A stretch of DNA of 64,000 nucleotides from assembly GCA_963825595.1 (NCBI GenBank), contig CAWGUE010000020.1:8741-72740 (forward strand), in the 5' to 3' direction. Position 1 is the stretch's first letter. Each line of letters starts with the position of its first letter. This document shows positions 26,063-34,499 of the stretch, piece after piece. This stretch comes from JARFQH01 sp963825595. GTDB taxonomy: Bacteria > Desulfobacterota > Desulfobacteria > Desulfobacterales > SG8-13. The translations under genes and the position numbers were made by a program. A model generated the notes under the pieces. That model was not told where the DNA came from and made no database searches. It saw only the letters and a program-made list of their open reading frames with translations.

Positions 26063-26725
26063 TCAACCGTCAAGATTGACGGTTTCCACGATCACCCTAG
26101 CCGTCCCCTTTTCATAAAAGCCAAGTTTTTTGGCCGCCCCTGCACTCAAATCGATAATTCTCCCGTCTATAAATGGTCCGCGGTCATTGACCCGTAGGAT
26201 AATCTGACGCTTGTTGTCCAGGTTGGTCACACGCACGAAGGTGGGCAGGGGCAGGAACTTGTGGGCTGCATTGAGTCCGTTGGGATCGAATGCCTCACCA
26301 TTGGCCGTCATATGCCCGCCCCTCTGCCGGTAGGTTTCATAGCCGTACCAGGAGGCGATCCCCTTTTTTTTATAGTTTCGCGCCTTTTCGACGCTCATGG
26401 GCACGTAGCGTTTTCCTTTGACCACGTATGGCGATGTCTTGACGCGGCCCTGCTTTATGGCATCTTTGGGCGGCAAATCGTCGATGGATTCGATATCTGC
26501 GTGGGTCAGCGGCCAGGTTAACGGGGCCAAGACGACCGGGATGGTGAATTTACCGACGGTATACACGGTTTTGCCGGCAAATTTTGTGACTTTATAGCCT
26601 GCTTTTACAGTTCCTTTTGTGACCTTGTAGGTGGTTTTGACAATACCGCAGGCAAGCAGGCCGAGGCAGGCAACCACTATGATCATACGGAAAAAACCGA
26701 GATAAATTATTTGAGGCTTTGTCAT
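26063..26725 (-). CDS. rlpA: RlpA-like lipoprotein, septal-ring lytic transglycosylase type
   Basis: A 220-residue lipoprotein with lipobox LLAC (Cys at about 26). The C-terminal double-psi beta-barrel is clear: KKGIASWYGYETYRQRGGH (about 123), TANGEAFDPNGLNAAHKFLP (about 141), then VRVTNLDNKR, LRVNDRGPFIDGRIIDLS. The Asp in NDRGP, a catalytic residue of RlpA glycan-strand hydrolysis, is present. The SPOR domain found in many RlpA proteins is missing. It has a repetitive Lys/Thr-rich linker (TTYKVTKGTVKAGYKVTKF). Active at the outer membrane against peptidoglycan, probably at division sites. Start is not strongly supported by a Shine-Dalgarno sequence. Confidence 0.88.
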   Translation of the reverse strand: MTKPQIIYLGFFRMIIVVACLGLLACGIVKTTYKVTKGTVKAGYKVTKFAGKTVYTVGKFTIPVVLAPLTWPLTHADIESIDDLPPKDAIKQGRVKTSPYVVKGKRYVPMSVEKARNYKKKGIASWYGYETYRQRGGHMTANGEAFDPNGLNAAHKFLPLPTFVRVTNLDNKRQIILRVNDRGPFIDGRIIDLSAGAAKKLGFYEKGTARVIVETVNLDG

Positions 26726-27022
26726 TATAACCCACAGGGACCGATCTTCCGAGGCTTTAGCCTCTATTTCATATCATTTTTTAACTCTCCTGAAAATTGT
26801 TCATGATATATGGGGCTAATAATCAGGCAATAAATGTCACAATGTGGCATAAAATGCCTATGGATTCGGAAGTTAAATCCGGTAATCACCCGGATGAGTG
26901 CTTCATGCAAATATGACTTAAGTGTCTGTAATAGAATATAAAGTTAGAATTTTCGCCTTTAAGTCGATCTTTTTGCACAATTCTTGCTTTAATAATCACT
27001 TAACGGCTCATATTCTGACGCC

Positions 27023-27217
27023 AATATCGCTGAGAGATCTGCCTTCGGAAGTATTTCGGTTACGTCCCCGGAAAGGACGTTACGAAAGTTCCCGATGTCG
27101 CTCCCGGAAAGAGTCGCCGTTGGGAGCTTCTGAAGTGAGGCCTTGACCCTTTACACCGAAGAGTCAAGGACCGATGGTAGGGGGTGGTGGCCCCGTCGCG
27201 GAGAGCGCTCAGGTATT
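27023..27217 (+). ncRNA. ssrS: Probable 6S RNA
   Basis: About 195 bases with 6S-like layout. A terminal helix is formed by AATA/CTGAG (27023-27034) with CTCAG/TATT (27208-27217). A long, interrupted middle with purine-rich internal loops follows, then a 7-bp hairpin CCTTGAC/GTCAAGG (27141-27147, 27163-27169) resembling the E. coli 6S arm near the pRNA region. The 3' arm has GTCGCGGAGAGCG. An intrinsic terminator follows. No protein frame fits. The family has low sequence conservation, so the call rests on fold and arrangement. Upstream 26940-27010 is AT-rich and could hold the promoter, but I see no clear -10/-35 pair. Confidence 0.55.
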
Positions 27218-27225
27218 AAGAAAAG

Positions 27226-27257
27226 GTCAGCCTGTGACGGCAGGTTGGCTTTTTCTT
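27226..27257 (+). terminator. Terminator of the 6S-like RNA
   Basis: GTCAGCCTG (27226-27234) pairs with CAGGTTGGC (27241-27249, two G-U pairs) around TGACGG, followed by TTTTTCTT. It begins nine bases past the terminal helix, giving the RNA a plus-strand direction. Confidence 0.8.
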
Positions 27258-27320
27258 GTTCATAGCACCAATTCGGTACGCACCTACCCGTTGGTTTCCT
27301 CCTGCAATAGACAACCGCTG

Positions 27321-28217
27321 CTAACCGCCCCCAGGCGTTTCTTCGACAATATCCGCCAGACGATCGGGAAAATCGGTAATGATTCCATCGACGCCGGCGG
27401 CAATCAACCGCCGCATGTCTTTATCCTCGTTGACCGTCCAAACAGCGACATTCAGGTTACGGCCGTGAGCTGCCTCGACAAACATATGTGATGCAACTTC
27501 GCGGCCTCTGAAAGTCTTCGGCACCAATAGAGCCTGCTCTGTCGGCGAGTATAGAGCGGTCAGTCCTATCCGGTTGAGCAGATAAAACCGCATCGCATCG
27601 GCGGGGCCGGCCGAAGTGGCCACACGCGGGCAGGCCCTGCGGAAGCGCTCCAGCGTCCCCGAATGTGCCGATGCCACCAGGACGCTGGCGGTTCGATTAT
27701 ACGTGTGTAACTCTGAGCATAGCGACTGGCTTGTTGTGGGACTGTCCTCCTTGAGTTCAATGATCAGGGGTGTGTCGTCAACGGTCGCAAAGACTTCCGG
27801 CAGTGTGGGGACCGTGATGCCGCGGTTTCTGAACGGAAAGCTTCGGCCGGCATCGGCTGTCCAGTGATAGCCGGCATCCAGCTTTTTGAGCTGAATCAGG
27901 GGTATTGCATTCACGGCGCCATGGCCATTGGTGGTGCGGTCTACCGTGGCGTCGTGCAAAACGACCAAGTGTTCGTCGGCAGTCGTGCGGACATCCATTT
28001 CGAGGACATCGGCGCCGGCCGTCAGGCTGAGTCGGAACACGGCCAAAGTGTTTTCGGGCCCCAGTCCGCGACCGCCGCGGTGCGCGATGACTCTGAAATC
28101 GGCCGGAGCAAAGTACGGGTGCAGGGCGGCCGGCCGGGCTCGCAGCCACATGACACATAATATGGCCGCGACGAGAGCCACGGCCGCAAGCGCTATATTC
28201 AGGATTCGTTTTCCCAT
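27321..28217 (-). CDS. Glycerophosphodiester phosphodiesterase, membrane-anchored
   Basis: A 298-residue protein with one N-terminal membrane helix (about 6-24). The GDPD domain begins VIAHRGGRGLGPENTLAVF (about 43-61), carrying the catalytic His and the metal-binding Glu. It continues EMDVRTTADEHLVVLHDATV (metal ligands and second catalytic His) and ends with NEDKDMRRLIAAGVDGIITD. It hydrolyses glycerophosphodiesters to glycerol-3-phosphate and alcohol. It forms a two-gene unit with the DUF6279 gene upstream (five bases apart). Confidence 0.92.
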   Translation of the reverse strand: MGKRILNIALAAVALVAAILCVMWLRARPAALHPYFAPADFRVIAHRGGRGLGPENTLAVFRLSLTAGADVLEMDVRTTADEHLVVLHDATVDRTTNGHGAVNAIPLIQLKKLDAGYHWTADAGRSFPFRNRGITVPTLPEVFATVDDTPLIIELKEDSPTTSQSLCSELHTYNRTASVLVASAHSGTLERFRRACPRVATSAGPADAMRFYLLNRIGLTALYSPTEQALLVPKTFRGREVASHMFVEAAHGRNLNVAVWTVNEDKDMRRLIAAGVDGIITDFPDRLADIVEETPGGG

Positions 28218-28222
28218 CGCAT

Positions 28223-29113
28223 CTAATAATCGGGTAAATATATGCCGGCCCGATTCGCTTTCAATGCCGGATCGCAGCTGAGTCGATCAAGATCCGTCAC
28301 CAAGGATTGGAGACGGTTGGAAAAGTGGGTTTTCTGCGTTGGTGATAGTGTATTTGACAGTTCAGCCAGCAAGGCAAGGGTGCGTTCGGTATTGATATCG
28401 ATTTTCTCCTGATAATTTTCGGTCCTTAATTTTCGGGAGTTGGTGAGTAAATCAAAGAATTCGGTTTTGAATTTGACAGAGTTGTCCCGATGCTCTGCGA
28501 GATGCTTGGCTGCATGTTGAACCCTGCGACGGTGCGCGATCCAATCCGCGGCAATCGGTTCAAGCTGAGCGCTCCACTTGGCCACCGCTTGCTTTTGAGA
28601 TCCGGTCAAGTGTGAAAACCAGTAACTCAGTCGCTTTTGCATGCGCTTCTGACGGGTTCGATTGACCTCCTGTGGCGGGGGCTCGACAAACTTGCTTTCC
28701 ATTTCTCGGTTTTTCCTTTCGAGGTTTTCGAAGAGTTCAGAGATCTGCTCGTCTGTGGCCGAGACAAGTATGTCGATAATATCGGGCGTAATTTGTTCAA
28801 GAAGGATGTACCAATGCCGGGTGAGTCGGTCGTTGTAAACGGCCAGGCGCTCCAATGTAAGCGCTTGGCCGTCGATCTCGACATCTCGGCGTATTTCTCT
28901 AATAAATCCGGCGTATTGGGGAAGTTGTGTCCGGCAATGCCAGTCCAACTGGTGAGCCAGCCGTGCGCTGACCTGACTGCTCTGGCTGCGGTCCAGGGAA
29001 ACGTAATCGTCCACATACCAGGGAATGAGCCAGTCCAGGTTGGGATAGAGCACCCTGGGACTGCAGGCGATTATCATCGAAATCAGTAGAGGTAATATCG
29101 GTATTCTTTTCAT
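28223..29113 (-). CDS. DUF6279 family lipoprotein
   Basis: A 296-residue lipoprotein (lipobox MIIACS, Cys at about 17). The start of the mature part, LYPNLDWLIPWYVDDYVSLD (about 22-41), is the signature of DUF6279: a Tyr/Trp-rich segment followed by long helices. The rest is almost wholly helical and charged (HRRRVQHAAKHLAEHRDNSV). Function unknown. It is five bases upstream of the GDPD gene, so they are likely cotranslated and may act on related envelope lipids (inference). Confidence 0.82.
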   Translation of the reverse strand: MKRIPILPLLISMIIACSPRVLYPNLDWLIPWYVDDYVSLDRSQSSQVSARLAHQLDWHCRTQLPQYAGFIREIRRDVEIDGQALTLERLAVYNDRLTRHWYILLEQITPDIIDILVSATDEQISELFENLERKNREMESKFVEPPPQEVNRTRQKRMQKRLSYWFSHLTGSQKQAVAKWSAQLEPIAADWIAHRRRVQHAAKHLAEHRDNSVKFKTEFFDLLTNSRKLRTENYQEKIDINTERTLALLAELSNTLSPTQKTHFSNRLQSLVTDLDRLSCDPALKANRAGIYLPDY

Positions 29114-29326
29114 AGATCCATTATCAGACTCATCGGTGGAAATTCAAGTCGGTAACCGCAGATATGGATCCGCTGTTGCGAGCAGAAGGACTGGTATTCC
29201 CAAATAAAAGCATTACGTTTGCATTATTTGGAGAGGTGCTGAAGATCCCGACCATTCAGCTTCGCCGGCGGAATGGGTGTTCAGATTAGCCCGGCAGAAC
29301 GGAAATCCGATCCTAAAGGAGTTTGC

Positions 29327-30370
29327 ATGCCCACACAATCAAAACCGGAATGGCTGTTCCTGACCATTGCCTGTCTTATTATTCCCATGGCTGCATATGC
29401 ACACGAAATCAGCGCACCGCAAACCGCCGCCAGGATGGCCCGGGCGGCGAACGTGTTTCTCAATGCGCTTTCACCCCAGCAACGTAATACGGCTTCCTTT
29501 GCCTTCGAAGACAAGGAACGTTACGATTGGCATTACGTACCCAGAAGTCGGGCCGGACTGGCTCTTAAAAATATGACCTCGGATCAGCGTGCCCTTGCCT
29601 TGGGGTTTTTGAAGACCGGATTGAGCCAAAAAGGGTATGGAAAAACCACCGCCATCATAAAACTCGAAGCGGTGCTGCGCGAAATCGAAACCTGGAACTG
29701 GCTGGGACGGGATCCGGACAAGTATTTCTTTTCATTTTTCGGCCAACCGTCCTATACCGGCGCCTGGGGCTGGCGGGTGGAGGGCCACCATCTGTCGCTC
29801 AACGTCACGATCGTCCAGGGGCACCTGTTCGCAACGGCGCCACGATTCCTGGGGGCCAATCCGGCTGAAGTTACGAAGGGGGACCTGAGCGGCGAGCGTA
29901 CATTGGCTGCTGAAGAAGACATGGCCCGCAAGCTTCTTAAGTCAATGAATCGGCAACAGTTTAAAAAAACCGTGTTCCGCGAACGTGCGTACAGCGACAT
30001 TGTAACCGGTACTGATGAGACGGTTTTTCCCCTCGAACCGGTGGGCATCTCGGCCCGGGACTTGACCGGGGTGCAGTTCGATATGCTGGCCGGACTGATC
30101 GACGAATATCTGTCGACCATGGCGCCTGAAATTGCACGACAGCGCATGGCGGCCATCCGCAACAGCGGCATGGAGCTGGTGCATTTCGGCTGGGCCGGCG
30201 GTGTCGAACCGGGTCAACCCCACTACTATCGCATCCAGGGAACCACTTTTCTTGTCGAGTACGACAACGTCCAAAACGGGGCCAATCACATCCACACTGT
30301 TTGGCGGGATTTCGACGGTGATTTCGGCCGTGATCTCCTGCGCGAACATTACCGGGCGGAACATCCCTAA
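29327..30370 (+). CDS. DUF3500 family exported protein
   Basis: A 347-residue protein. A signal peptide (WLFLTIACLIIPMAAYA) precedes HEISAPQTAARMARAANVFL. Then come the DUF3500 features LSPQQRNTASFAFEDKERYD and WHYVPRSRAGLALKNM (about 55-85), WGWRVEGHHLSLNVT (His pair, about 160-175), HFGWAGGVEPGQPHYYRIQG and a terminal HIHTVWRDFDGDFGRDLL. The conserved His residues suggest a metal site, but function is unknown. The start is 29327 because AAAGGAG is seven bases upstream and the signal peptide follows; an upstream ATG adds an atypical stretch. Confidence 0.87.
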   Translation: MPTQSKPEWLFLTIACLIIPMAAYAHEISAPQTAARMARAANVFLNALSPQQRNTASFAFEDKERYDWHYVPRSRAGLALKNMTSDQRALALGFLKTGLSQKGYGKTTAIIKLEAVLREIETWNWLGRDPDKYFFSFFGQPSYTGAWGWRVEGHHLSLNVTIVQGHLFATAPRFLGANPAEVTKGDLSGERTLAAEEDMARKLLKSMNRQQFKKTVFRERAYSDIVTGTDETVFPLEPVGISARDLTGVQFDMLAGLIDEYLSTMAPEIARQRMAAIRNSGMELVHFGWAGGVEPGQPHYYRIQGTTFLVEYDNVQNGANHIHTVWRDFDGDFGRDLLREHYRAEHP

Positions 30371-30546
30371 TCACCAACTTATACTGACAGATAAAGCTCC
30401 ATGATTCTAAAGAAGGAAGGGGTAGCGGACCTGAAGTGGTTTCGAGTTTATCTCCTTCGGGAGGGATAGATGTTTTTAAAGATGCCTTGATATGCTATGT
30501 AAACCGAAACGCCACTCTCAACTTCTGAATAAAGGAAAAACCATCC

Positions 30547-30807
30547 ATGGGTCTCTTTGAATTTGCGATGATTTTATCTGTGGTTGTCGCGCTGTATAAT
30601 ATTCAGCAAATCAAGCTCATCTTAAGGGACAAGGGCTACACGGTTGATGCGTTCAGGGGTTGGCTGAAGGATTATCGGCGTTTCAAAGGGCTGATTCCAA
30701 AGGAGCCTTCCGAAAAGGTTAAAACCAAGTATAACATGATCCTCAATGGTCTGCATTTCTCCTTGTTAGGAACGGTCTTGTTTGCGATCCTGGTTTTGAC
30801 TCGATAG
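30547..30807 (+). CDS. Small two-helix membrane protein
   Basis: An 86-residue protein with helices at 3-18 (FAMILSVVVALYNIQ) and 66-84 (LHFSLLGTVLFAILVLT), separated by a basic loop (WLKDYRRFKGLIPKEPSEKV). It opens MGLFEFAMIL. AAAGGAAAAACC precedes the ATG. No family recognised; no partner gene is adjacent. Confidence 0.6.
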   Translation: MGLFEFAMILSVVVALYNIQQIKLILRDKGYTVDAFRGWLKDYRRFKGLIPKEPSEKVKTKYNMILNGLHFSLLGTVLFAILVLTR

Positions 30808-30848
30808 CATTTTCTATCCTCCATTCGGCAGAAAACTGATCATATCTC

Positions 30849-31778
30849 TCAAACTTCTGCGGATTCGTATGCCTCCAAGACTGGATCGACATCCCGGCAT
30901 TTACGCTCCAGTTGATGAATGACCTGCCTCATCGTTTCTTCCGATAACATTCGGGGCTGAATATATTGAAATAGGGATGCAAATTGCTTAGGATTGACGA
31001 CCGGGAGGCCGTCGGCGGATGTGCGTTTGACAAACCAGCCGGGCAGGGCGACAATCGCCCTGACCATCACCGGTTCGTCGACAGCACTGGACAACCATTC
31101 CGAAAGCCAGTTGGCCTGGCGGTCGGCCTTTTCGATGGTTTGCCTGTCTGTGCCCTTTGGGAACCGAAGAACCCTTCCATTGTACTCCACCGTTGCGTCC
31201 TGCATTCGGTTTTTCGTTGTCGGCTTCAATCTGGCTTTGGTCTCGATAGCGAAAATTCCCTTGCTGCCAACCACGATGTGATCGATAGTGAAGTTATCCG
31301 CCGGGAAGTCGTGATACACATGATACCCATCACGATGGAGCTGGTGAAGGTCCTGCCCCACTGCAACCTGGCTGTCGTAACCCAGGCGCAACAATTTGCG
31401 GCGGCCCAAATGCCTGGTCATCTTAAAAAAACTGATACAAATCAATATCAGCGGCAACAGGCACACCAGACCCAATTCCATCACGTTGAACGGCTTTTTG
31501 GCGAAGTAAAGATAGGAAATGTAAGCGGCGTAAGTGTAAACCGGGATTATAATCAGGAAGACAAAGGTGATCATGATTTCCTGATTTCGATGGGCAAGTT
31601 CTTTCAGTAGTGACTGGCCGGGTGATCGCAGAAAGTTTCGGGTAAACGGCAACCGGAGTTTTTGGGAACGGTAATATTTTCGAATCAGAAATAGAAAGAG
31701 CAATAGGACCAAAAATATGGCACTGATCAAGATAACCAAAGGCTCGTGGAGAATCGATTGTAGCTCAGCCCGCTTCAC
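30849..31778 (-). CDS. NERD-domain membrane protein
   Basis: A 309-residue protein. Two or three membrane helices (residues about 9-30, 70-90, 105-122) precede a NERD domain: VGQDLHQLHRDGYHVYHDFP (about 158), NFTIDHIVVGSKGIFAIETK (about 181), in which D-x-x-x-x and E-x-K match the restriction-endonuclease-like core. NERD is a nuclease-related domain common in bacterial membrane proteins. GTG 31778 is taken as start because AAAGGAG lies eight bases upstream. The C-terminal half has a DP-x-PVM pattern and a basic Trp-rich stretch. Nuclease activity is not shown. Confidence 0.82.
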   Translation of the reverse strand: MKRAELQSILHEPLVILISAIFLVLLLFLFLIRKYYRSQKLRLPFTRNFLRSPGQSLLKELAHRNQEIMITFVFLIIIPVYTYAAYISYLYFAKKPFNVMELGLVCLLPLILICISFFKMTRHLGRRKLLRLGYDSQVAVGQDLHQLHRDGYHVYHDFPADNFTIDHIVVGSKGIFAIETKARLKPTTKNRMQDATVEYNGRVLRFPKGTDRQTIEKADRQANWLSEWLSSAVDEPVMVRAIVALPGWFVKRTSADGLPVVNPKQFASLFQYIQPRMLSEETMRQVIHQLERKCRDVDPVLEAYESAEV

Positions 31779-31870
31779 GCTAAATACTCCTTTGATAGGC
31801 GGCAAATTCGACGTGCACCCGAGATAGGTTGCCTCTTTCTTTACAGTCCCCCCGGCACGCCCAGAGCGAT

Positions 31871-32563
31871 TTATTGCCGCCTGATCTTGCGGTAATAGGA
31901 ATCAGCCAGGTATATTGCCGCCAGGGGATTGTGGCCCGTCACCCGATCTTTGACCGCCAACACCGTTGTTGGGGCTTGGGCGTGCTTGAAGAACAGTGAG
32001 TCATGGCCTACGCATAATCCCAGTACAATGTTGAACTCGGTTTTTGAATGGTTCAACAGTTTGGCCTGAAAAATTGGGTTGCACATGGCCTCGTCCGTTC
32101 CGCGGTATATTTTATCTTTATCGGAGATCCCGATCTTTTCCTTGGGAGTCCTTCCCGCTTTGCAGAGTACCGAAACCACGTCAAATCCACGTTCTTTCAG
32201 GATTTGCTCCACGATTCCAGCCTCCTTTGCCAGGCCGATGCAGAATGCGAGCCCCAGGAGCGTATAGCCCATCTTCTCGGCAAACTCGCATATCTCGACG
32301 ATGCGGGACTTGGTAGGCTGCATGATATAGGGTTGCTGTTCGCGGTTGGCATAGCAATCGGCCTCCTGGAGTGAGGCCTTGTGTGCAAATTCCAGGGTAT
32401 GGGCTGTTTCGTATTCCTTGTTGGCTTCGGAGAGAATTTTTTTCAAGGTGAGGGTGGGGCAGTTTTTCGAGCCCTTGCCGTCCGGGGTCATGCAGATCCT
32501 CTGCGGGGTCGCGAGACCACATTCGGCGCATTTAGCAAGCGTTTTCCGTTCGTTTTTCTTCAC
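31871..32563 (-). CDS. DUF1847 family metal-binding protein
   Basis: A 230-residue protein. It opens with CAECGLATPQRIC (Cys pair at about 12-15 and Cys24) and a later NCPTL, a zinc- or cluster-type N-terminus. Other conserved Cys are CYANREQ (about 73), FCIGLAKEAG, LCKAGRTPKEK, MCNPI and LGLCVGHDSLF. LGLAFCIGLAKEAGIVEQIL (about 103) and GLCVGHDSLFFKHAQAPTTV (about 187) are hallmarks of DUF1847. Function unknown. GGAGAG lies just upstream. It lies 93 bases upstream of the NERD-protein start and is transcribed in the same direction. Confidence 0.86.
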   Translation of the reverse strand: MKKNERKTLAKCAECGLATPQRICMTPDGKGSKNCPTLTLKKILSEANKEYETAHTLEFAHKASLQEADCYANREQQPYIMQPTKSRIVEICEFAEKMGYTLLGLAFCIGLAKEAGIVEQILKERGFDVVSVLCKAGRTPKEKIGISDKDKIYRGTDEAMCNPIFQAKLLNHSKTEFNIVLGLCVGHDSLFFKHAQAPTTVLAVKDRVTGHNPLAAIYLADSYYRKIRRQ

Positions 32564-32609
32564 GATCGCAACTCCTCTCCCGTCAATAAAAACAATCCGA
32601 TGACTGCAC

Positions 32610-32864
32610 TTACGGCCGCTTGTCCGTCAACACCAATTTTTTAAGCGTATTGCTTATCCAGCGGCCTGGCAGGATGCTGAAGGCATACCCGATAGAAGCG
32701 AGCATGACGTAAATGGCTCCTGTTCCTAGCATACCGTGATCCGGTTGGATAATGCGAGGGGCCAGTAAAACGGCCACAGCGACACCGATCAGGATGCGCC
32801 ATGTGTCTGGCGAAAAGAGGATATAAAAAATGATATAGCTGGTTGTCAGGGGTCTTTTACGCAA
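32610..32864 (-). CDS. Small membrane protein, start uncertain
   Basis: An 84-residue protein with hydrophobic segments at about 8-17, 21-33 and 45-62, and a basic C-terminus (NTLKKLVLTDKRP). The TTG at 32864 is preferred because AAAGG lies upstream; an ATG at 32969 would add an unstructured leader. No family recognised. The gene is 47 bases upstream of the DUF1847 gene on the same strand. Confidence 0.5.
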   Translation of the reverse strand: MRKRPLTTSYIIFYILFSPDTWRILIGVAVAVLLAPRIIQPDHGMLGTGAIYVMLASIGYAFSILPGRWISNTLKKLVLTDKRP

Positions 32865-33123
32865 GAGCCCGCCTTTGAGTGATGTGAAAAACACAGGATG
32901 CCTCTTAATATGGCGCGGTGCGGATGCTGGGGATTGTTGTATGGCACACCCCTCCCGCGTTGACAACAAACTTTTTGCGATCTACAGGTACGTTCATGAA
33001 CATTCAACACGTCGATATAAAACATATTTCAAAGGCAATATCATACCTCAGGGAGTGTTGCGGGTCAAATTGGAGCATACGGTTTGAAGGGCCGGCAAGG
33101 TCATCCCCGAAAGGATTCGAATC

Positions 33124-33525
33124 ATGAGAATACATTCAAGCATAAAGGTGCGCGGTTATCATCTCGACATGTTCCGTCACGTGAACAACGCCCGTTACCT
33201 GGAGTTTCTGGAAGAAGGCCGTTGGGCCTATTTCGATGCGAATCCCCAGTTTTTCTACCGGCTGAGAGGCGTGACCTTCTTTGTGGTTAATATCAACATC
33301 AATTATCGGCGTCCGGCGTCCTTGGGAGACATGCTCGACGTCCAAACCCGGCTTTCAAAAATCGGCAATACCAGCGGTGTCCTGCGGCAGGAAATCTACA
33401 ACGCGAAAACCGAGGATTTGATTGTCGATGCCGACATCACCTTTGTCATCGCCGATGCCAAAACCCAAAAACCGCTGAACCTGAAAGAGCTTTTTAACGA
33501 CGTCATCTCCGATTTGATAAACTGA
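33124..33525 (+). CDS. Hotdog-fold acyl-CoA thioesterase (4HBT/YbgC-FadM type)
   Basis: A 133-residue hotdog protein. MRIHSSIKVRGYHLDMFRHV then NNARYLEFLEEGRWAYFDAN (about 18-37) carries the D-x-x-x-H-V-N-N-x-x-Y motif of the 4-hydroxybenzoyl-CoA thioesterase family; the Asp (of LDMFRHVNN) is the expected catalytic residue. The rest is VVNININ and the usual strands. It likely hydrolyses a short- or medium-chain acyl-CoA. No strong ribosome-binding site; ATG follows GGATTCGAATC. Confidence 0.88.
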   Translation: MRIHSSIKVRGYHLDMFRHVNNARYLEFLEEGRWAYFDANPQFFYRLRGVTFFVVNININYRRPASLGDMLDVQTRLSKIGNTSGVLRQEIYNAKTEDLIVDADITFVIADAKTQKPLNLKELFNDVISDLIN

Positions 33526-33604
33526 CTGTCTTCTAAAATTAACCCCGCGAAGGTTGCCTGTAACCCCTGTAACGGTAACGCTGCTGTCCACAAATTGCTT
33601 GATT

Positions 33605-34417
33605 TCATTTATCCGCCGGGTCCGGCCGTTTCCACTTGTAAGGCAGTTCACGAATGGTGCCCGGCTGGGTCATGGTCTTCAGGGCGTCCAGCATATCCAG
33701 GATGATACGGCGCTGGCGCTTTACGTTGCCCGGTTCACCGAACATACTGCCGCGTGCAAACTTAACCAGCAGGGCGCGGGGCGGTTTGATGTACGCCATC
33801 CGGTCGGGCATGTTTCCCATGGAGATGGTCGGAATGCCGGCCTCTTCGGTCATCCGTTGAATCAGACCAACTGTCTGATGGCACTTGGGTCAGACCGGCA
33901 CCAGCAAAACCACCTCGACACCATCGGCCTTGATCCGTGAGATAAATTTCGGGACCGTTTCCGTGACCAGGGTCGCCACATCGTTGACATAGCTGAAACT
34001 GTAGTGCGTATCGACCAGCTTGCCGATGACCCTTTCCGCCTCCAGTTCGATCAGGCGGTGGATGGGAAAAATGACGTTGATGTCCTCCTCTGCCAGGCTG
34101 TGATCGTATTGTGCGTGGGCGATGCCGATATCGTCCTGGCGCACGGTTTTGGGTATTTCCCGCAGGGATGGGTCACCGTGAATCGAGGTTGTCTCGAAGG
34201 CCGGCTGGCTGTCTTTCAGATACAGGCCGCCGCTGGTGACCAGTGCGAAGGTCTGCTGCGACGGCTGACCCGTGTATGGTGTCCATGGCACATCATCGGG
34301 ATCGACCAGTGGATATTTTTTAACGATTTCCGTCATATTTCCCGCCTGGAAGTCCGCCAGACTCTCCTCCACCCATTTTTCGTAAGCCGGTTTGAATTTT
34401 ACTAGATCGATTGGCAT
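33605..34417 (-). CDS. GrdB-like selenoprotein (glycine/sarcosine/betaine reductase B family), Sec at UGA
   Basis: A 270-residue selenoprotein. The frame is interrupted by TGA at 33890-33892, yet both sides are one protein: ...KADGVEVVLLVPV then Sec176-Pro-Lys-Cys then HQTVGLIQRMTEEAGIPT. U-P-K-C-H-Q-T-V-G-L is the redox motif of GrdB/GRDB proteins. The downstream part (PPRALLVKFARGSMFGEPGN) also fits this family. A SECIS-like stem-loop follows the UGA. The start is 34417 because GAAAGGA is six bases upstream. Canonical GrdB needs GrdA and GrdC/D, none of which is here, so this is likely a free-standing relative. The gene lies 82 bases downstream of mscS-like gene on the same strand. A plain gene caller would split it. 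Confidence 0.92.
33861..33892 (-). promoter_or_regulatory. SECIS-like selenocysteine insertion element
   Basis: On the minus strand, UGA (33892-33890) is followed after ten bases by ATCAGAC-AGTTG-GTCTGAT (33879-33861). That is a perfect 7-bp stem with a five-base loop whose second base is G. Position and loop fit bacterial SECIS elements, which bind SelB. Confidence 0.82.
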
Positions 34418-34499
34418 CGTCATTCCTTTCTCAGGTTCAGACCGTCGATCGTGATCGACGGTCACGTTTCGATTTAATGGGGTCTGTCGGCCCCGTGCC

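Noticed and set aside
33100..33124. Possible tRNA T-arm (GGATTCGAATC)
   Set aside because: No matching acceptor, D- or anticodon-arm could be built around it. No other tRNA was found in the window.
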